From WRDF01 sp031552235 (lineage in GTDB: Bacteria > Bacteroidota > Bacteroidia > Bacteroidales > Rikenellaceae), in contig JAVBMR010000003.1 in NCBI GenBank assembly GCA_031552235.1, positions 1 to 64,000 on the forward strand: DNA of 64,000 nt, written 5' to 3'. The notes below the pieces were generated by a model. That model searched no databases. It worked only from the letters and a program-made list of their open reading frames with translations, and was not told the origin of the DNA. Positions 15,708 through 24,083 of the stretch are shown here, piece by piece. The position numbers were made by a program, and so were the translations under genes. Position 1 is the stretch's first letter. Every line of letters starts with the position of its first letter.

Positions 15708-18305
15708 ATGAATATCAACAGTCTGACAATCAAAGCACAGGAAGCCCTCCAGCAGGCTTTCCAGATCGCCTCGGCCCGGTCGCAGCAGGCCGTGGAACCG
15801 ATGCACATACTGGCCGCGATCATCGAGAACGACGACTCGCTCGCCTCTTTCCTCCTGAGCCGCGTGGGTGTAAATATAAAAACCTTGCGTGCGGAGGTGC
15901 AGAGCGCCGTCAATTCGCTCCCCACCGTTACGGGCGGCGGCGACCAGTTTTTCGCGCAGGCTTCGTCGCGTGTGATCCAGAAAGCGACCGATTTCACAAA
16001 AAATTTCGGCGACAAATACGCCTCGGTCGAACACCTGCTATTAGGCCTCGTGGCCGAGCCGGGCGACGCGTCGAAGCTGCTCAAGCACGCCGGGGCGACC
16101 GAAAAAGACATAGCGGCGGCCATCAAGGAGTTCCGCAAAGGCTCGACCGTAAGCAGCCAGACCGACGACCAGACGTTCGACGCGCTGGGCAAGTACGCCA
16201 TGAACCTCAACGCCATGGCGCGCGAGGGAAAGCTCGACCCGGTTATCGGGCGCGACGAAGAGATAAGGCGCGTGCTTCAGATACTCTCGCGCCGCACGAA
16301 GAACAACCCCATCCTGGTCGGCGAACCGGGCGTGGGCAAGACCGCCATCGCCGAGGGCATCGCCCACCGCATCGTCGACGGCGACGTCCCCGAGAACCTC
16401 AAATCGAAGGTACTGTTCTCGCTCGACATGGGTGCGCTTGTGGCCGGCGCGAAGTACAAAGGCGAGTTCGAGGAGCGCCTCAAAGCCGTTGTGAAAGAGG
16501 TTATCGACAGCGAGGGCGAGATATTGCTTTTCATCGACGAGATCCACACGCTCGTGGGTGCCGGCGGCGGCGAGGGCGCGATGGACGCGGCGAATATCCT
16601 CAAACCGGCGCTCGCACGCGGCGAACTGCGCACAATCGGCGCGACGACCCTCAACGAATACCAGAAGTATTTCGAAAAGGACAAGGCGCTCGAACGCCGC
16701 TTCCAGATGGTCATGATCGACGAGCCTTCCACCGCCGACGCCATCTCCATCCTGCGCGGCCTGAAGGAACGCTACGAAAACCACCACTCCGTCCAGATCA
16801 AGGACGAGGCCATTGTTGCGGCGGTCGAGCTTTCGCACCGCTACATCACCTCGCGCTTCCTGCCCGACAAGGCCATCGACCTTATCGACGAGGCTGCCGC
16901 ACGCCTGCGCATCGAGATGAACTCGGTGCCGGAAGAGATCGACCAGCTCGACCGCAAGGTGCGCCAGCTTGAGATAGAACGCGAGGCCATCCGCCGCGAG
17001 AACGACAAAACCCGCATCGAGGAACTCACCAAAGAGATAGACGAGCTCAACGCACAGCGCAACGAGATGCGGGCCAAGTGGCAGAGCGAACGCGACCTGC
17101 TCACCAAGATACAGCAGAAAAAGGAAGAGATCGAGCGGCTCAAAGTGCAGGCCAACGAAGCCGAGCGTCGGGGCGATTACGGCGCTGTGGCCGAGATCCG
17201 CTACGGCAAAATGAAGGCCGCCGAAGACGAAATTGCAAAACTTCAGGAAGAACTCAAGCATAACGAAGCCGACAAAAACTCGATGATCCGCGAGGAGGTC
17301 ACGGCCGAAGACATTGCCGAGGTGGTCGCCAAGTGGACGGGCATACCCGTAAAGCGCATGCTTGCCAGCGAGCGCGAGAAACTCCTGCACATGGAGGAAG
17401 AGCTTCACAAACGGGTCGTGGGGCAGGACAGCGCCATCACGGCCATTTCGGATGCCGTGCGCCGCAGCCGTGCCGGGCTGCAGGACGCAAGCAAGCCAAT
17501 AGGCTCGTTCATTTTCCTCGGCCCCACCGGGGTCGGCAAGACCGAGCTGGCCAAGGCCCTCGCCGAATTCCTGTTCAACGACGAGAACATGATGACGCGC
17601 ATCGACATGAGCGAATACCAGGAGCGGCACGCCGTATCGCGCCTGATCGGGGCGCCTCCCGGATACGTGGGCTACGACGAGGGCGGCCAGCTCACCGAAG
17701 CCGTGCGCCGCAAACCCTACTCGGTAGTGCTGCTCGACGAGATCGAGAAAGCCCACCTCGATGTGTTCAACATCCTGTTGCAGGTGCTCGACGACGGCCG
17801 CCTGACCGACAACAAGGGCCGCACCGCCGACTTCCGCAACACTATTATCATAATGACCTCCAACATGGGCAGCAACGTCATTATGGATAACTTTGCGAAT
17901 GCGCCGGACGGCAAAATTACGGAAGCGGTTATTGACAAAACCCGCGATGACGTTATCGAACTGCTGAAACAGGTTTTGAAACCCGAGTTCCTCAACCGCA
18001 TCGACGAGATCGTGATGTTCACGCCGCTCACCAAAGACGACATACTGCGCATTGTGGATATCCAGATGGGGATCATCGGACGCCTGCTCTCCGACAACGG
18101 CATCACGCTCGAAGTTTCGGACAAGGCCAAGGCTTGGATCGCCGAAGAGGGCTACGACCCGCTGTACGGCGCGCGTCCGGTCAAGCGCACCATCCAGCGA
18201 TACATCGTGAACGACCTGTCGAAGCAGATACTCGCGGGGACGGTCAACCGCGACAAGCCTATCACGATCGACGCCGACGCTGCCGGACTGGTGTTCAGCA
18301 ACTAA
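15708..18305 (+). CDS. clpB: ATP-dependent chaperone ClpB
   Basis: An 865-residue protein disaggregase of the Hsp100 family, acting with DnaK to rescue aggregated proteins. The N-terminal Clp repeat domain begins NINSLTIKAQEALQQAF. AAA1 has Walker A GEPGVGKTA at 205-213, the coiled-coil M domain spans about residues 400-525 (heptads rich in E, R, K), and AAA2 has Walker A GPTGVGKTE at 605-613. The C-terminus contains YGARPVKRTIQRYI. Length is normal (about 860). The start at 15708 gives the family N-terminus. It is monocistronic with a terminator at 18360-18390. Confidence 0.97.
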   Translation: MNINSLTIKAQEALQQAFQIASARSQQAVEPMHILAAIIENDDSLASFLLSRVGVNIKTLRAEVQSAVNSLPTVTGGGDQFFAQASSRVIQKATDFTKNFGDKYASVEHLLLGLVAEPGDASKLLKHAGATEKDIAAAIKEFRKGSTVSSQTDDQTFDALGKYAMNLNAMAREGKLDPVIGRDEEIRRVLQILSRRTKNNPILVGEPGVGKTAIAEGIAHRIVDGDVPENLKSKVLFSLDMGALVAGAKYKGEFEERLKAVVKEVIDSEGEILLFIDEIHTLVGAGGGEGAMDAANILKPALARGELRTIGATTLNEYQKYFEKDKALERRFQMVMIDEPSTADAISILRGLKERYENHHSVQIKDEAIVAAVELSHRYITSRFLPDKAIDLIDEAAARLRIEMNSVPEEIDQLDRKVRQLEIEREAIRRENDKTRIEELTKEIDELNAQRNEMRAKWQSERDLLTKIQQKKEEIERLKVQANEAERRGDYGAVAEIRYGKMKAAEDEIAKLQEELKHNEADKNSMIREEVTAEDIAEVVAKWTGIPVKRMLASEREKLLHMEEELHKRVVGQDSAITAISDAVRRSRAGLQDASKPIGSFIFLGPTGVGKTELAKALAEFLFNDENMMTRIDMSEYQERHAVSRLIGAPPGYVGYDEGGQLTEAVRRKPYSVVLLDEIEKAHLDVFNILLQVLDDGRLTDNKGRTADFRNTIIIMTSNMGSNVIMDNFANAPDGKITEAVIDKTRDDVIELLKQVLKPEFLNRIDEIVMFTPLTKDDILRIVDIQMGIIGRLLSDNGITLEVSDKAKAWIAEEGYDPLYGARPVKRTIQRYIVNDLSKQILAGTVNRDKPITIDADAAGLVFSN

Positions 18306-18359
18306 GACGGGCGGCCCGGGTGGATTTTTCACATCCAAATCCACGGGACGCCGAAAACG

Positions 18360-18390
18360 AAGACAGGGGGAAATACTCCCTGTCTTTTTT
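18360..18390 (+). terminator. intrinsic terminator after clpB
   Basis: Stem AAGACAGGG / CCCTGTCTT followed by a T run. Confidence 0.75.
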
Positions 18391-18539
18391 GTGTTTATAT
18401 GCAATAGACCCCTGCACGACAAGCGAAACGAACTACACATGGTGCGCTACACGCGCGGCATCATGACTGGTGCGTTTGGCGGCTTGCCTATGGTAAGCCC
18501 TGCAGCCAGCCGCATGTCGCGGAAAGTTAACCGCACTTC
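18391..18539. other. gene-free spacer
   Basis: GC-mixed sequence between the clpB terminator and a family 3 repeat. Nothing recognisable was found in it. Confidence 0.35.
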
Positions 18540-18662
18540 ATTTGTTTTCTTTCTCGCAACTCGGCAGAGTCCAGACCAGTTTGACCCCGCTCTCGCTCGC
18601 AACGTCGGTTCGGGCGCCCCTGCCCTCCTTGGAGGTGCCTGACGGCCTCCATTGAAGCCCGA
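18540..18662 (-). repeat. interspersed intergenic repeat, family 3, copy 2
   Basis: Read on the minus strand it has GGCCGTCAGGCACC, AGGAGGGCAGGGGCGCC and GAACCGACG in the same order as copy 1 at 191-312, then GAGTTGCGAGAAAGAAAACA. It is non-coding. Confidence 0.5.
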
Positions 18663-18686
18663 AAAAGATTAATGGGGATAATACAG

Positions 18687-18725
18687 TAAAAAATAGAGTC
18701 GGGATATCACCCGACTCTATTTTTA
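18687..18725. terminator. bidirectional terminator beyond the phosphatase gene
   Basis: A perfect stem AAAATAGAGTCGGG / CCCGACTCTATTTT with loop ATATCA. A-rich and T-rich flanks make it usable in both directions; it serves the minus-strand phosphatase. Confidence 0.8.
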
Positions 18726-18744
18726 TCAATGCATCTCCGCCGCC

Positions 18745-19230
18745 CTACCTGATCAGTTTTTCAAGCAGGTTTGAGCATGCGTCTTCGAGTATGTCGAGCA
18801 CATATTCGAAGCCGTCTCGGCCCTCATAATATGGGTCGGGGACGTGGTCGATATCGAAGCGGCGGCAGTAGTCGGTCATGCGTTCGACCTTCTCCACCGA
18901 TTCGCGGCCGGGAGCCAGGCGGCACACGTTCTCATAGTTCGAATCGTCCATCGTCAGGATGAGGTCGAACGCATCGAAATCGGCCGCGGTTATCCGGCGC
19001 GAACGGTGGTCGAGATCGTATCCCCTCCTCGAAGCGGCCTCGCGCATGCGGCTGTCGGGCAGGCTCCCGGTATGGCCGCCATACGTCCCGGCGGAATCTA
19101 TAAGCAACCTGCCTTCCAAACCCTTTTCGGCGGCCATACGGCGCATTATCCCGTCCGCAGCAGGGGAGCGGCAGATATTGCCCAAACACACGAACAGTAT
19201 CCTTTTCTTATCGTCCATCACCCAAGTCAT
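18745..19230 (-). CDS. low-molecular-weight protein-tyrosine phosphatase
   Basis: A 161-residue cytosolic phosphatase. The catalytic loop CLGNICRS (Cys15, Arg21; CX5R) follows a beta strand, and the general-acid loop is VPDPYYEG, both diagnostic of the LMW-PTP/arsenate reductase fold. Substrates could be a bacterial tyrosine kinase or other phosphotyrosine proteins; none is encoded nearby. The ATG at 19230 overlaps the stop of the upstream lipoprotein (TAATG), implying coupled translation. A second ATG at 19218 gives 157 residues, equally consistent with the family. Confidence 0.88.
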   Translation of the reverse strand: MTWVMDDKKRILFVCLGNICRSPAADGIMRRMAAEKGLEGRLLIDSAGTYGGHTGSLPDSRMREAASRRGYDLDHRSRRITAADFDAFDLILTMDDSNYENVCRLAPGRESVEKVERMTDYCRRFDIDHVPDPYYEGRDGFEYVLDILEDACSNLLEKLIR

Positions 19231-20198
19231 TACTCCACTATCTTGTTGCCGATAAAATACTGCTCCAAAGGCACTACCGACGCGGCGTCCTTCAGCAGTA
19301 CGTTTTTGTCCCTGTCCAGCAGGTAGAGGCTGGGAATGGCCTTCAGGTCGTATGTTTCGTTGCCGCGCATATCCAGCGATTCGTCGTAGCCGTTGATCCA
19401 TGCCGCCGGCATCTTCGGCAAATGATTGCGCCAGGCGGTTATATCCTCGTCCGGGTACACGGCGAAAATCTTCAGGGTTCCGTCGGCGAACAGTTGCGTT
19501 ATCACGGGGGAAGCGACCAGCTGGGCCGTAACCTCGGCACACGCGCTGCAATCGGGATTGTTTATATACAATATGGTATATTCGGCCTTGACGCCATGGA
19601 GCGTGGTTTTCGACCCGTTGCCCGTGCGGATCGAGATGTCGGTCGCCTTTTGGCGGGGACGGTTCTTCAGAGCCATTTCCAGCTGCGACTGCGGGCGGAG
19701 TTTTTCGTACTCGTCCAACTTATCCGAATTCACGATGAATTCGAGCACCGGTATATAAAGCTCCTCGTTGCGCATGGGCGAGTTCGGCTCATAAAGGTAG
19801 CGCTCATACAACCGCGTGAACCTGTCGAACATGGCCGGTTCCACCTGGGCCTTGCCGAGCATATCCCGGACAGACCTGCCGCTCAGATCAGACGGCATGG
19901 CCTGAAGAAGGGCGATATAATCGACGAACGCCTGTTCCAGCACATCGTCATGGCTAAGTGCGGTGGTGTCAGAGAAGTCAAGCCCGTCCCAGTAATGCAC
20001 AGCGACGTACTCCGCCCTCTGCTGTCCGGTCGTGAACACGGCCGGTATCTCCGGTTTTTTTATTTCGAACGCTTTTGGTGCGGCATTGTTTTTGCTGCCG
20101 CTGCCACACGAATAAAGGCAAAACGACGCAACTATTACAACGCCTGCCAGTTTCATAAGATATCCGGCCAGCGGCGCACTTTCAAGTTTTGTCCTCAT
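19230..20198 (-). CDS. lipoprotein with DUF5106-like and thioredoxin-like domains
   Basis: A 322-residue envelope protein. The signal peptide ends with lipobox LYSC, giving a lipidated Cys. The middle (about residues 45-190) is a helical region like the DUF5106 domain found before thioredoxin folds in Bacteroidetes. The C-terminal 130 residues look thioredoxin-like: YTILYINNPDCSACAEV carries a CSAC pair in the CxxC position and AIPSLYLLDRD carries the cis-Pro. The likely role is periplasmic thiol exchange; the substrate is unknown. An inner ATG at 20156 yields a more standard signal peptide. It is translationally coupled to the downstream phosphatase. Confidence 0.75.
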   Translation of the reverse strand: MRTKLESAPLAGYLMKLAGVVIVASFCLYSCGSGSKNNAAPKAFEIKKPEIPAVFTTGQQRAEYVAVHYWDGLDFSDTTALSHDDVLEQAFVDYIALLQAMPSDLSGRSVRDMLGKAQVEPAMFDRFTRLYERYLYEPNSPMRNEELYIPVLEFIVNSDKLDEYEKLRPQSQLEMALKNRPRQKATDISIRTGNGSKTTLHGVKAEYTILYINNPDCSACAEVTAQLVASPVITQLFADGTLKIFAVYPDEDITAWRNHLPKMPAAWINGYDESLDMRGNETYDLKAIPSLYLLDRDKNVLLKDAASVVPLEQYFIGNKIVE

Positions 20199-20308
20199 GT
20201 TAAGAAAGATTTAATTCAAAGACGAAAGGTAGGCAAAACTTGTATTTATCACAAATTTTACCTATATTCGTATTAGTGCAACTTAATTTTTAAAACATCT
20301 TACCGATT

Positions 20309-20869
20309 ATGAAAAAAATTATTTTAGCAGCGGCGGCACTCGCGATGTGCTGTGCAACAACCCTTTCAGCCCAATCGTTCGACTGGGGTATCAAAGGCGG
20401 GCTCAATCTGGCAGACGTCACCAAATTTGACGACGCCGGGATGAAACCGACTTTTTACGTCGGTGCGTTCGCCAACTTCCAGGTTATAGACGACATCCTC
20501 GACATCCAGCCCGAGTTGGTGTATTCGCGCCAGGGATGGAAAGACGGTGACATTTACGGGAGATTGAACTACCTAAACATCCCTGTCCTCGCCAAACTGC
20601 ACCTTGCCGACAAGCTCACGCTCGACCTCGGCCCACAATTCGGTATTTTGCTCGATGCCAAAACCAAAGTTGAAATAAACGGCAGTTCGGTTAAAAGAGA
20701 TATCGACGACGTTAAAAATTTCGACGTTTCTTTCGCCATGGGCCTCAGCTACCGCGTAATCCATGCAATGGACATATCGGCACGTTACAACCTCGGCCTT
20801 ACCAAGCTCGGCGACCATAGCGACTCGAAAAACAGCGTCATCCAGCTCGGCGTAGGCTACTGGTGGTAA
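20309..20869 (+). CDS. PorT-like outer-membrane beta-barrel protein
   Basis: A 186-residue protein with a signal peptide (MKKIILAAAALAMCCATTLS) and the pattern of the outer-membrane barrel family seen in PorT: FDWGIKGGLNLAD at the start of the mature protein, then ILDIQPELVYSRQGWK, LNIPVLAKLHL and a final strand ending GVGYWW. It probably forms an eight-stranded barrel. The function is unknown. It diverges from the lipoprotein gene and is followed by a strong terminator, so it is monocistronic. Confidence 0.82.
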   Translation: MKKIILAAAALAMCCATTLSAQSFDWGIKGGLNLADVTKFDDAGMKPTFYVGAFANFQVIDDILDIQPELVYSRQGWKDGDIYGRLNYLNIPVLAKLHLADKLTLDLGPQFGILLDAKTKVEINGSSVKRDIDDVKNFDVSFAMGLSYRVIHAMDISARYNLGLTKLGDHSDSKNSVIQLGVGYWW

Positions 20870-20892
20870 GGGATTAATTTCCATTATGTACT

Positions 20893-20924
20893 AAAAACAC
20901 AGCCAATATGGCTGTGTTTTTTTG
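20893..20924 (+). terminator. intrinsic terminator after the PorT-like gene
   Basis: Stem AAAAACACAGCC / GGCTGTGTTTTT with loop AATAT, followed by TTTG. Confidence 0.85.
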
Positions 20925-21019
20925 TTTATACCACCTAATTTTGTCCCTCGATCAAATCTCGACCATGCATGCCAAGAACTGGCAAATGATTAAAAAACTT
21001 AGAAAACCCGAAAACTTTT

Positions 21020-21048
21020 TTTGTTTTTCAAGTTTTCATATATCTTTG
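21020..21048 (+). promoter_or_regulatory. promoter of the efflux operon
   Basis: TTTG at 21020-21023 and TATCTTTG at 21041-21048 (17 bp spacer), 21 bases before the regulator start codon. As the TetR gene is first in the operon, its operator is expected to overlap this site, but I see no clear palindrome. Confidence 0.6.
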
Positions 21049-21069
21049 CACGGTAATAAATACCGCGAC

Positions 21070-21666
21070 ATGAGGGAACACATTATCAAAGAGACCACGA
21101 AGTTATTTGTGCAGCATGGGTTGAAAGCCATCCGCATGGATGACATAGCCTCGCAATTAGGCATCTCGAAACGGACAATCTACGAGATATTCAGCGATAA
21201 GGAAACGTTGATATACGATTGCATGGTCTGCCACCACGACCAGATCCATAAGGAAAAAATGGACAAGATGTCGAAGGCCGGCAATATCATAGAAGAATTC
21301 GTGCTGCTTTTCGACAACTGGGACGAAGAGATCGACGCCAACTACAAACTCATGATGAGCCTCAAGAAGTTCTACCCCAACATCCACCGGCGGATAGTTG
21401 ACGGCTGTTCCCGGGCGGGATTCGACAGCCTCAGGGAGAAACTGAAGGCAGGCGTCGACCAGGGATACCTGCTGAAAGATGTGAACTACGAGCTGGCCGT
21501 TTCTGTCTTCACCTACTCGATTTACGGCATTATATCCAACCAAACGGCCATACTGCCCAGCGACGTTTCGGAGAAAGAGGCGTTCAAATATGTCATCGTT
21601 TATTTCTTCCGCGGCATAGCGACGGAGAAAGGGCGCAAACTGATAGACGAATATCTGGAAAAATAG
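21070..21666 (+). CDS. TetR/AcrR-family transcriptional regulator
   Basis: A 198-residue regulator. The N-terminal helix-turn-helix is typical: IIKETTKLFVQHG, IRMDDIASQLGISKRTIYE and IFSDKETLIYDCM (residues about 3-50), followed by a helical ligand domain ending in a Tyr/Phe-rich helix. It is the first gene of an efflux operon, 17 bases before the TolC-like gene, so it probably represses its own operon until an effector binds. An in-frame ATG upstream at 20965 lies before the promoter; the Met at 21070 gives the family N-terminus. Confidence 0.88.
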   Translation: MREHIIKETTKLFVQHGLKAIRMDDIASQLGISKRTIYEIFSDKETLIYDCMVCHHDQIHKEKMDKMSKAGNIIEEFVLLFDNWDEEIDANYKLMMSLKKFYPNIHRRIVDGCSRAGFDSLREKLKAGVDQGYLLKDVNYELAVSVFTYSIYGIISNQTAILPSDVSEKEAFKYVIVYFFRGIATEKGRKLIDEYLEK

Positions 21667-21683
21667 ATAATACAATTTAAGTG

Positions 21684-23018
21684 ATGGCAAAGACAATGAA
21701 GAAAAGTGTGATGATGTGCCTCGCGGCGGTCCTGTGCTGGGGAGCCGCGGCACAGGAACCGGTCGTCGAACTCGACCTGGCGACGGCTATAGGCATAGCC
21801 CTGGACGAGAACCCGATCATAAAAGTAGCGAACATGGAGATCGAACGGCAGAAATACGTGCGCCGGGAAACCATCGGCAACCACCTGCCACAGGTAAACG
21901 CCGTCGGGCAGTATACCCGCGCCATCAAGAAGAGCGACATGGGCGGCGGGGTATCGTTCGACCCTGACAACAGCGTATCGGGACAGGCTTCGGTAGCCCT
22001 TCCGCTGTTCGTTCCGGCCGTCTACAAAACGCTCAAGCTCAACGACGAACAGATGAGGGCGGCCGTAGAGGATGCGCGCGGATCGAAGCTGACGCTCGTG
22101 AACGAAGTGAAGAAAGCGTACTATAACATACTGCTGAGCGAAGAGTCGCTTGCGGTACTCAGGTCGAGCGAGGAAACGATCACGCAAACAGTCAACGACG
22201 TCAAGACCAAGTTCGACGCGGGACTGGCTTCGGAATACGACTATATCTCGGCAAGCGTGCAGCTCAGCAACCTCCAACCGTCGATAATCGAGGCTACCAA
22301 CGCCATCGAGATATCCAAGAAGATGCTGAAGATGTACCTGGGGCTTCCGCTTTCGACAGGGATCGAGGTCAGCGGCAACCTCAACGATTTCGCACTGGTA
22401 AATACCCAAAATATGTTCGACGGGGCGGGCGACCTTTCGGGCAACAACGAACTGAGGGCTATGGACATCCAGCTCGACGTAATGCAGCGCACGCTCGAAG
22501 TGGCACGCACACAGCGCATGCCGACCCTCTCGGGATTCGGCAACTTCAGCATCAGCGGACGCGACCCCATCTCTTTCGCGGGCTTCGGGGGCGGCGGATC
22601 GACCGATTTCCTTTGGGCCTACCCCATCTCGGCGGGCGTGAACATATCGATCCCAATATTCGCCGGCCTGACCAAGGTGAACAAAGAGAAACAGATCAAA
22701 AATAACATCGGGCAGCTGCAACTCCAGCGCGACTACCTCGAAGAAAGCGTCAACGTGCGCCTCGAAAGCGCTATGAACGTCGTGGTAGGCGCCGAAGCAA
22801 GGATGCAGGCCAATAAGGTTACCATGGGCCAGGCCCAGAAAGGCTACGACATCAGCCGCACCCGTTACGACGCCGGAATGGGCACGATGCTTGAGGTAAA
22901 CAGCGCACAGCTGCAACTCACGCAGGTCAAGCTGAGTTATACGCAAGCCATGTACGAATACCTGCTGGCACAGGCCGACTACGACAACATCCTGGGGAAA
23001 GAAAACGAAATAAACTAA
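21684..23018 (+). CDS. TolC-family outer-membrane efflux protein
   Basis: A 444-residue outer-membrane channel component with a signal peptide (MKKSVMMCLAAVLCWGAAAQ). Two repeated OEP halves of long helices are visible: LDLATAIGIALDENPIIKVA at the start and EKQIKNNIGQLQLQRDYLEE plus TMLEVNSAQLQLTQVKL in the second half. The terminal ADYDNILGKE is typical. It would trimerise and dock with the RND pump encoded two genes on. A GTG three bases earlier could also serve as start; the ATG at 21696 gives the shortest signal peptide. Confidence 0.92.
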   Translation: MAKTMKKSVMMCLAAVLCWGAAAQEPVVELDLATAIGIALDENPIIKVANMEIERQKYVRRETIGNHLPQVNAVGQYTRAIKKSDMGGGVSFDPDNSVSGQASVALPLFVPAVYKTLKLNDEQMRAAVEDARGSKLTLVNEVKKAYYNILLSEESLAVLRSSEETITQTVNDVKTKFDAGLASEYDYISASVQLSNLQPSIIEATNAIEISKKMLKMYLGLPLSTGIEVSGNLNDFALVNTQNMFDGAGDLSGNNELRAMDIQLDVMQRTLEVARTQRMPTLSGFGNFSISGRDPISFAGFGGGGSTDFLWAYPISAGVNISIPIFAGLTKVNKEKQIKNNIGQLQLQRDYLEESVNVRLESAMNVVVGAEARMQANKVTMGQAQKGYDISRTRYDAGMGTMLEVNSAQLQLTQVKLSYTQAMYEYLLAQADYDNILGKENEIN

Positions 23019-23036
23019 AAAACAACAGATAACGAA

Positions 23037-24059
23037 ATGAGAAAGAGCTATTTAATCGGCATGGCGCTGGCAGCCGCGGTTGCGGTGATGCCGGGATGCA
23101 AAGGCAAAAAGACCGACGCCGTGCAGCAGGACAGTGTGAAGAAGGTTTTGGTCACCACCAAGGCGGCAGTGTTGGAGAGCGTGCCGCAGACCGCCGAGTT
23201 CACAAGCAACATCAAGGGATTCAAAGAGAACGATATCGCCCCCACGATGCCCGTGCGCATCGAGAAGATCCTGGCCGATGTCGGCGACAGGGTCAGGAAA
23301 GGCCAACTGCTGGTAATGATGGACCCTACCCAGTTGAACACCACAAGCGTTCAGCTGGCCAATACCGAGGCCGATTACAACAGGATAAAGAAAGTGTACG
23401 AAGCTGGCGGCATCAGCAAACAGCAGATGGACGCCATCGAAACACAACTCTCGGTATTGCGTGACACGTATAACAACCTGCTCGTAAACACCGAACTGCG
23501 CAGTCCGATAGACGGCGTGGTCACGGCCAGGAACTACGACCCGGGCAACGTCTACGGCGGCCAGAAACCGGTGCTTACCGTCATGCAGATCGACCAGGTG
23601 AAGGTTTCGGTGTCGATATCGGAAAAATACTTCCCGAACGTCAAGCTCGGCATGCCGGCAGCCATAAGGGCGGAGATGTATGCCGACAAGGTCTTCGAAG
23701 GCAAGGTGACGCTTATCTCCCCGGCCATCGACGCCGCTACGCGCACCTTCAACGTTGAGATCACGATCCCCAACGGTTCGCTCGAACTGCGTCCGGGCAT
23801 GTTCTCGCGCACGACGCTCAACTTCGGATCGGTCGAGGGCGTCATGGTCGAAGACGTCTCCATCCAGAAACAGGTCGGGACGAACGAAAAATACGTGTAT
23901 GTTGTCGAGGACGGCAAAGCCGTGCGCAGGCAGGTCACTACCGGCGTGCAGGTCGGCAGCGGGATCAACATATTGACCGGCGTGGACGCGGGCGACGAGG
24001 TGGTACTCACAGGCATATCGCGCCTTACGAACGGTTCGGAAGTAGAAGTTGCAAAATAA
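23037..24059 (+). CDS. RND efflux periplasmic adaptor lipoprotein
   Basis: A 340-residue membrane fusion protein. A lipobox VMPGC places the acylated Cys at residue 21. Next come the lipoyl/barrel-sandwich half (DVGDRVRKGQLLVMMD), a short helical hairpin (YNRIKKVYEAGGISKQQMDA), the second lipoyl half (RSPIDGVVTARNYDPG), the beta-barrel domain and a membrane-proximal domain (VVEDGKAVRRQVTTG). It bridges the inner-membrane pump and TolC-like channel. It lies 18 bases after the channel gene. Confidence 0.93.
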   Translation: MRKSYLIGMALAAAVAVMPGCKGKKTDAVQQDSVKKVLVTTKAAVLESVPQTAEFTSNIKGFKENDIAPTMPVRIEKILADVGDRVRKGQLLVMMDPTQLNTTSVQLANTEADYNRIKKVYEAGGISKQQMDAIETQLSVLRDTYNNLLVNTELRSPIDGVVTARNYDPGNVYGGQKPVLTVMQIDQVKVSVSISEKYFPNVKLGMPAAIRAEMYADKVFEGKVTLISPAIDAATRTFNVEITIPNGSLELRPGMFSRTTLNFGSVEGVMVEDVSIQKQVGTNEKYVYVVEDGKAVRRQVTTGVQVGSGINILTGVDAGDEVVLTGISRLTNGSEVEVAK

Positions 24060-24083
24060 CAGGAACAACAGAAAGCCATTGAG

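Noticed and set aside
16041..18440. A 799-codon open frame antisense to clpB
   Set aside because: It mirrors the GC-rich codon bias of clpB, has no domain signature and runs through the clpB terminator. The same explanation covers the long antisense frames over feoB (12460-14715), infB (51226-53454) and the giant gene (34158-36287).
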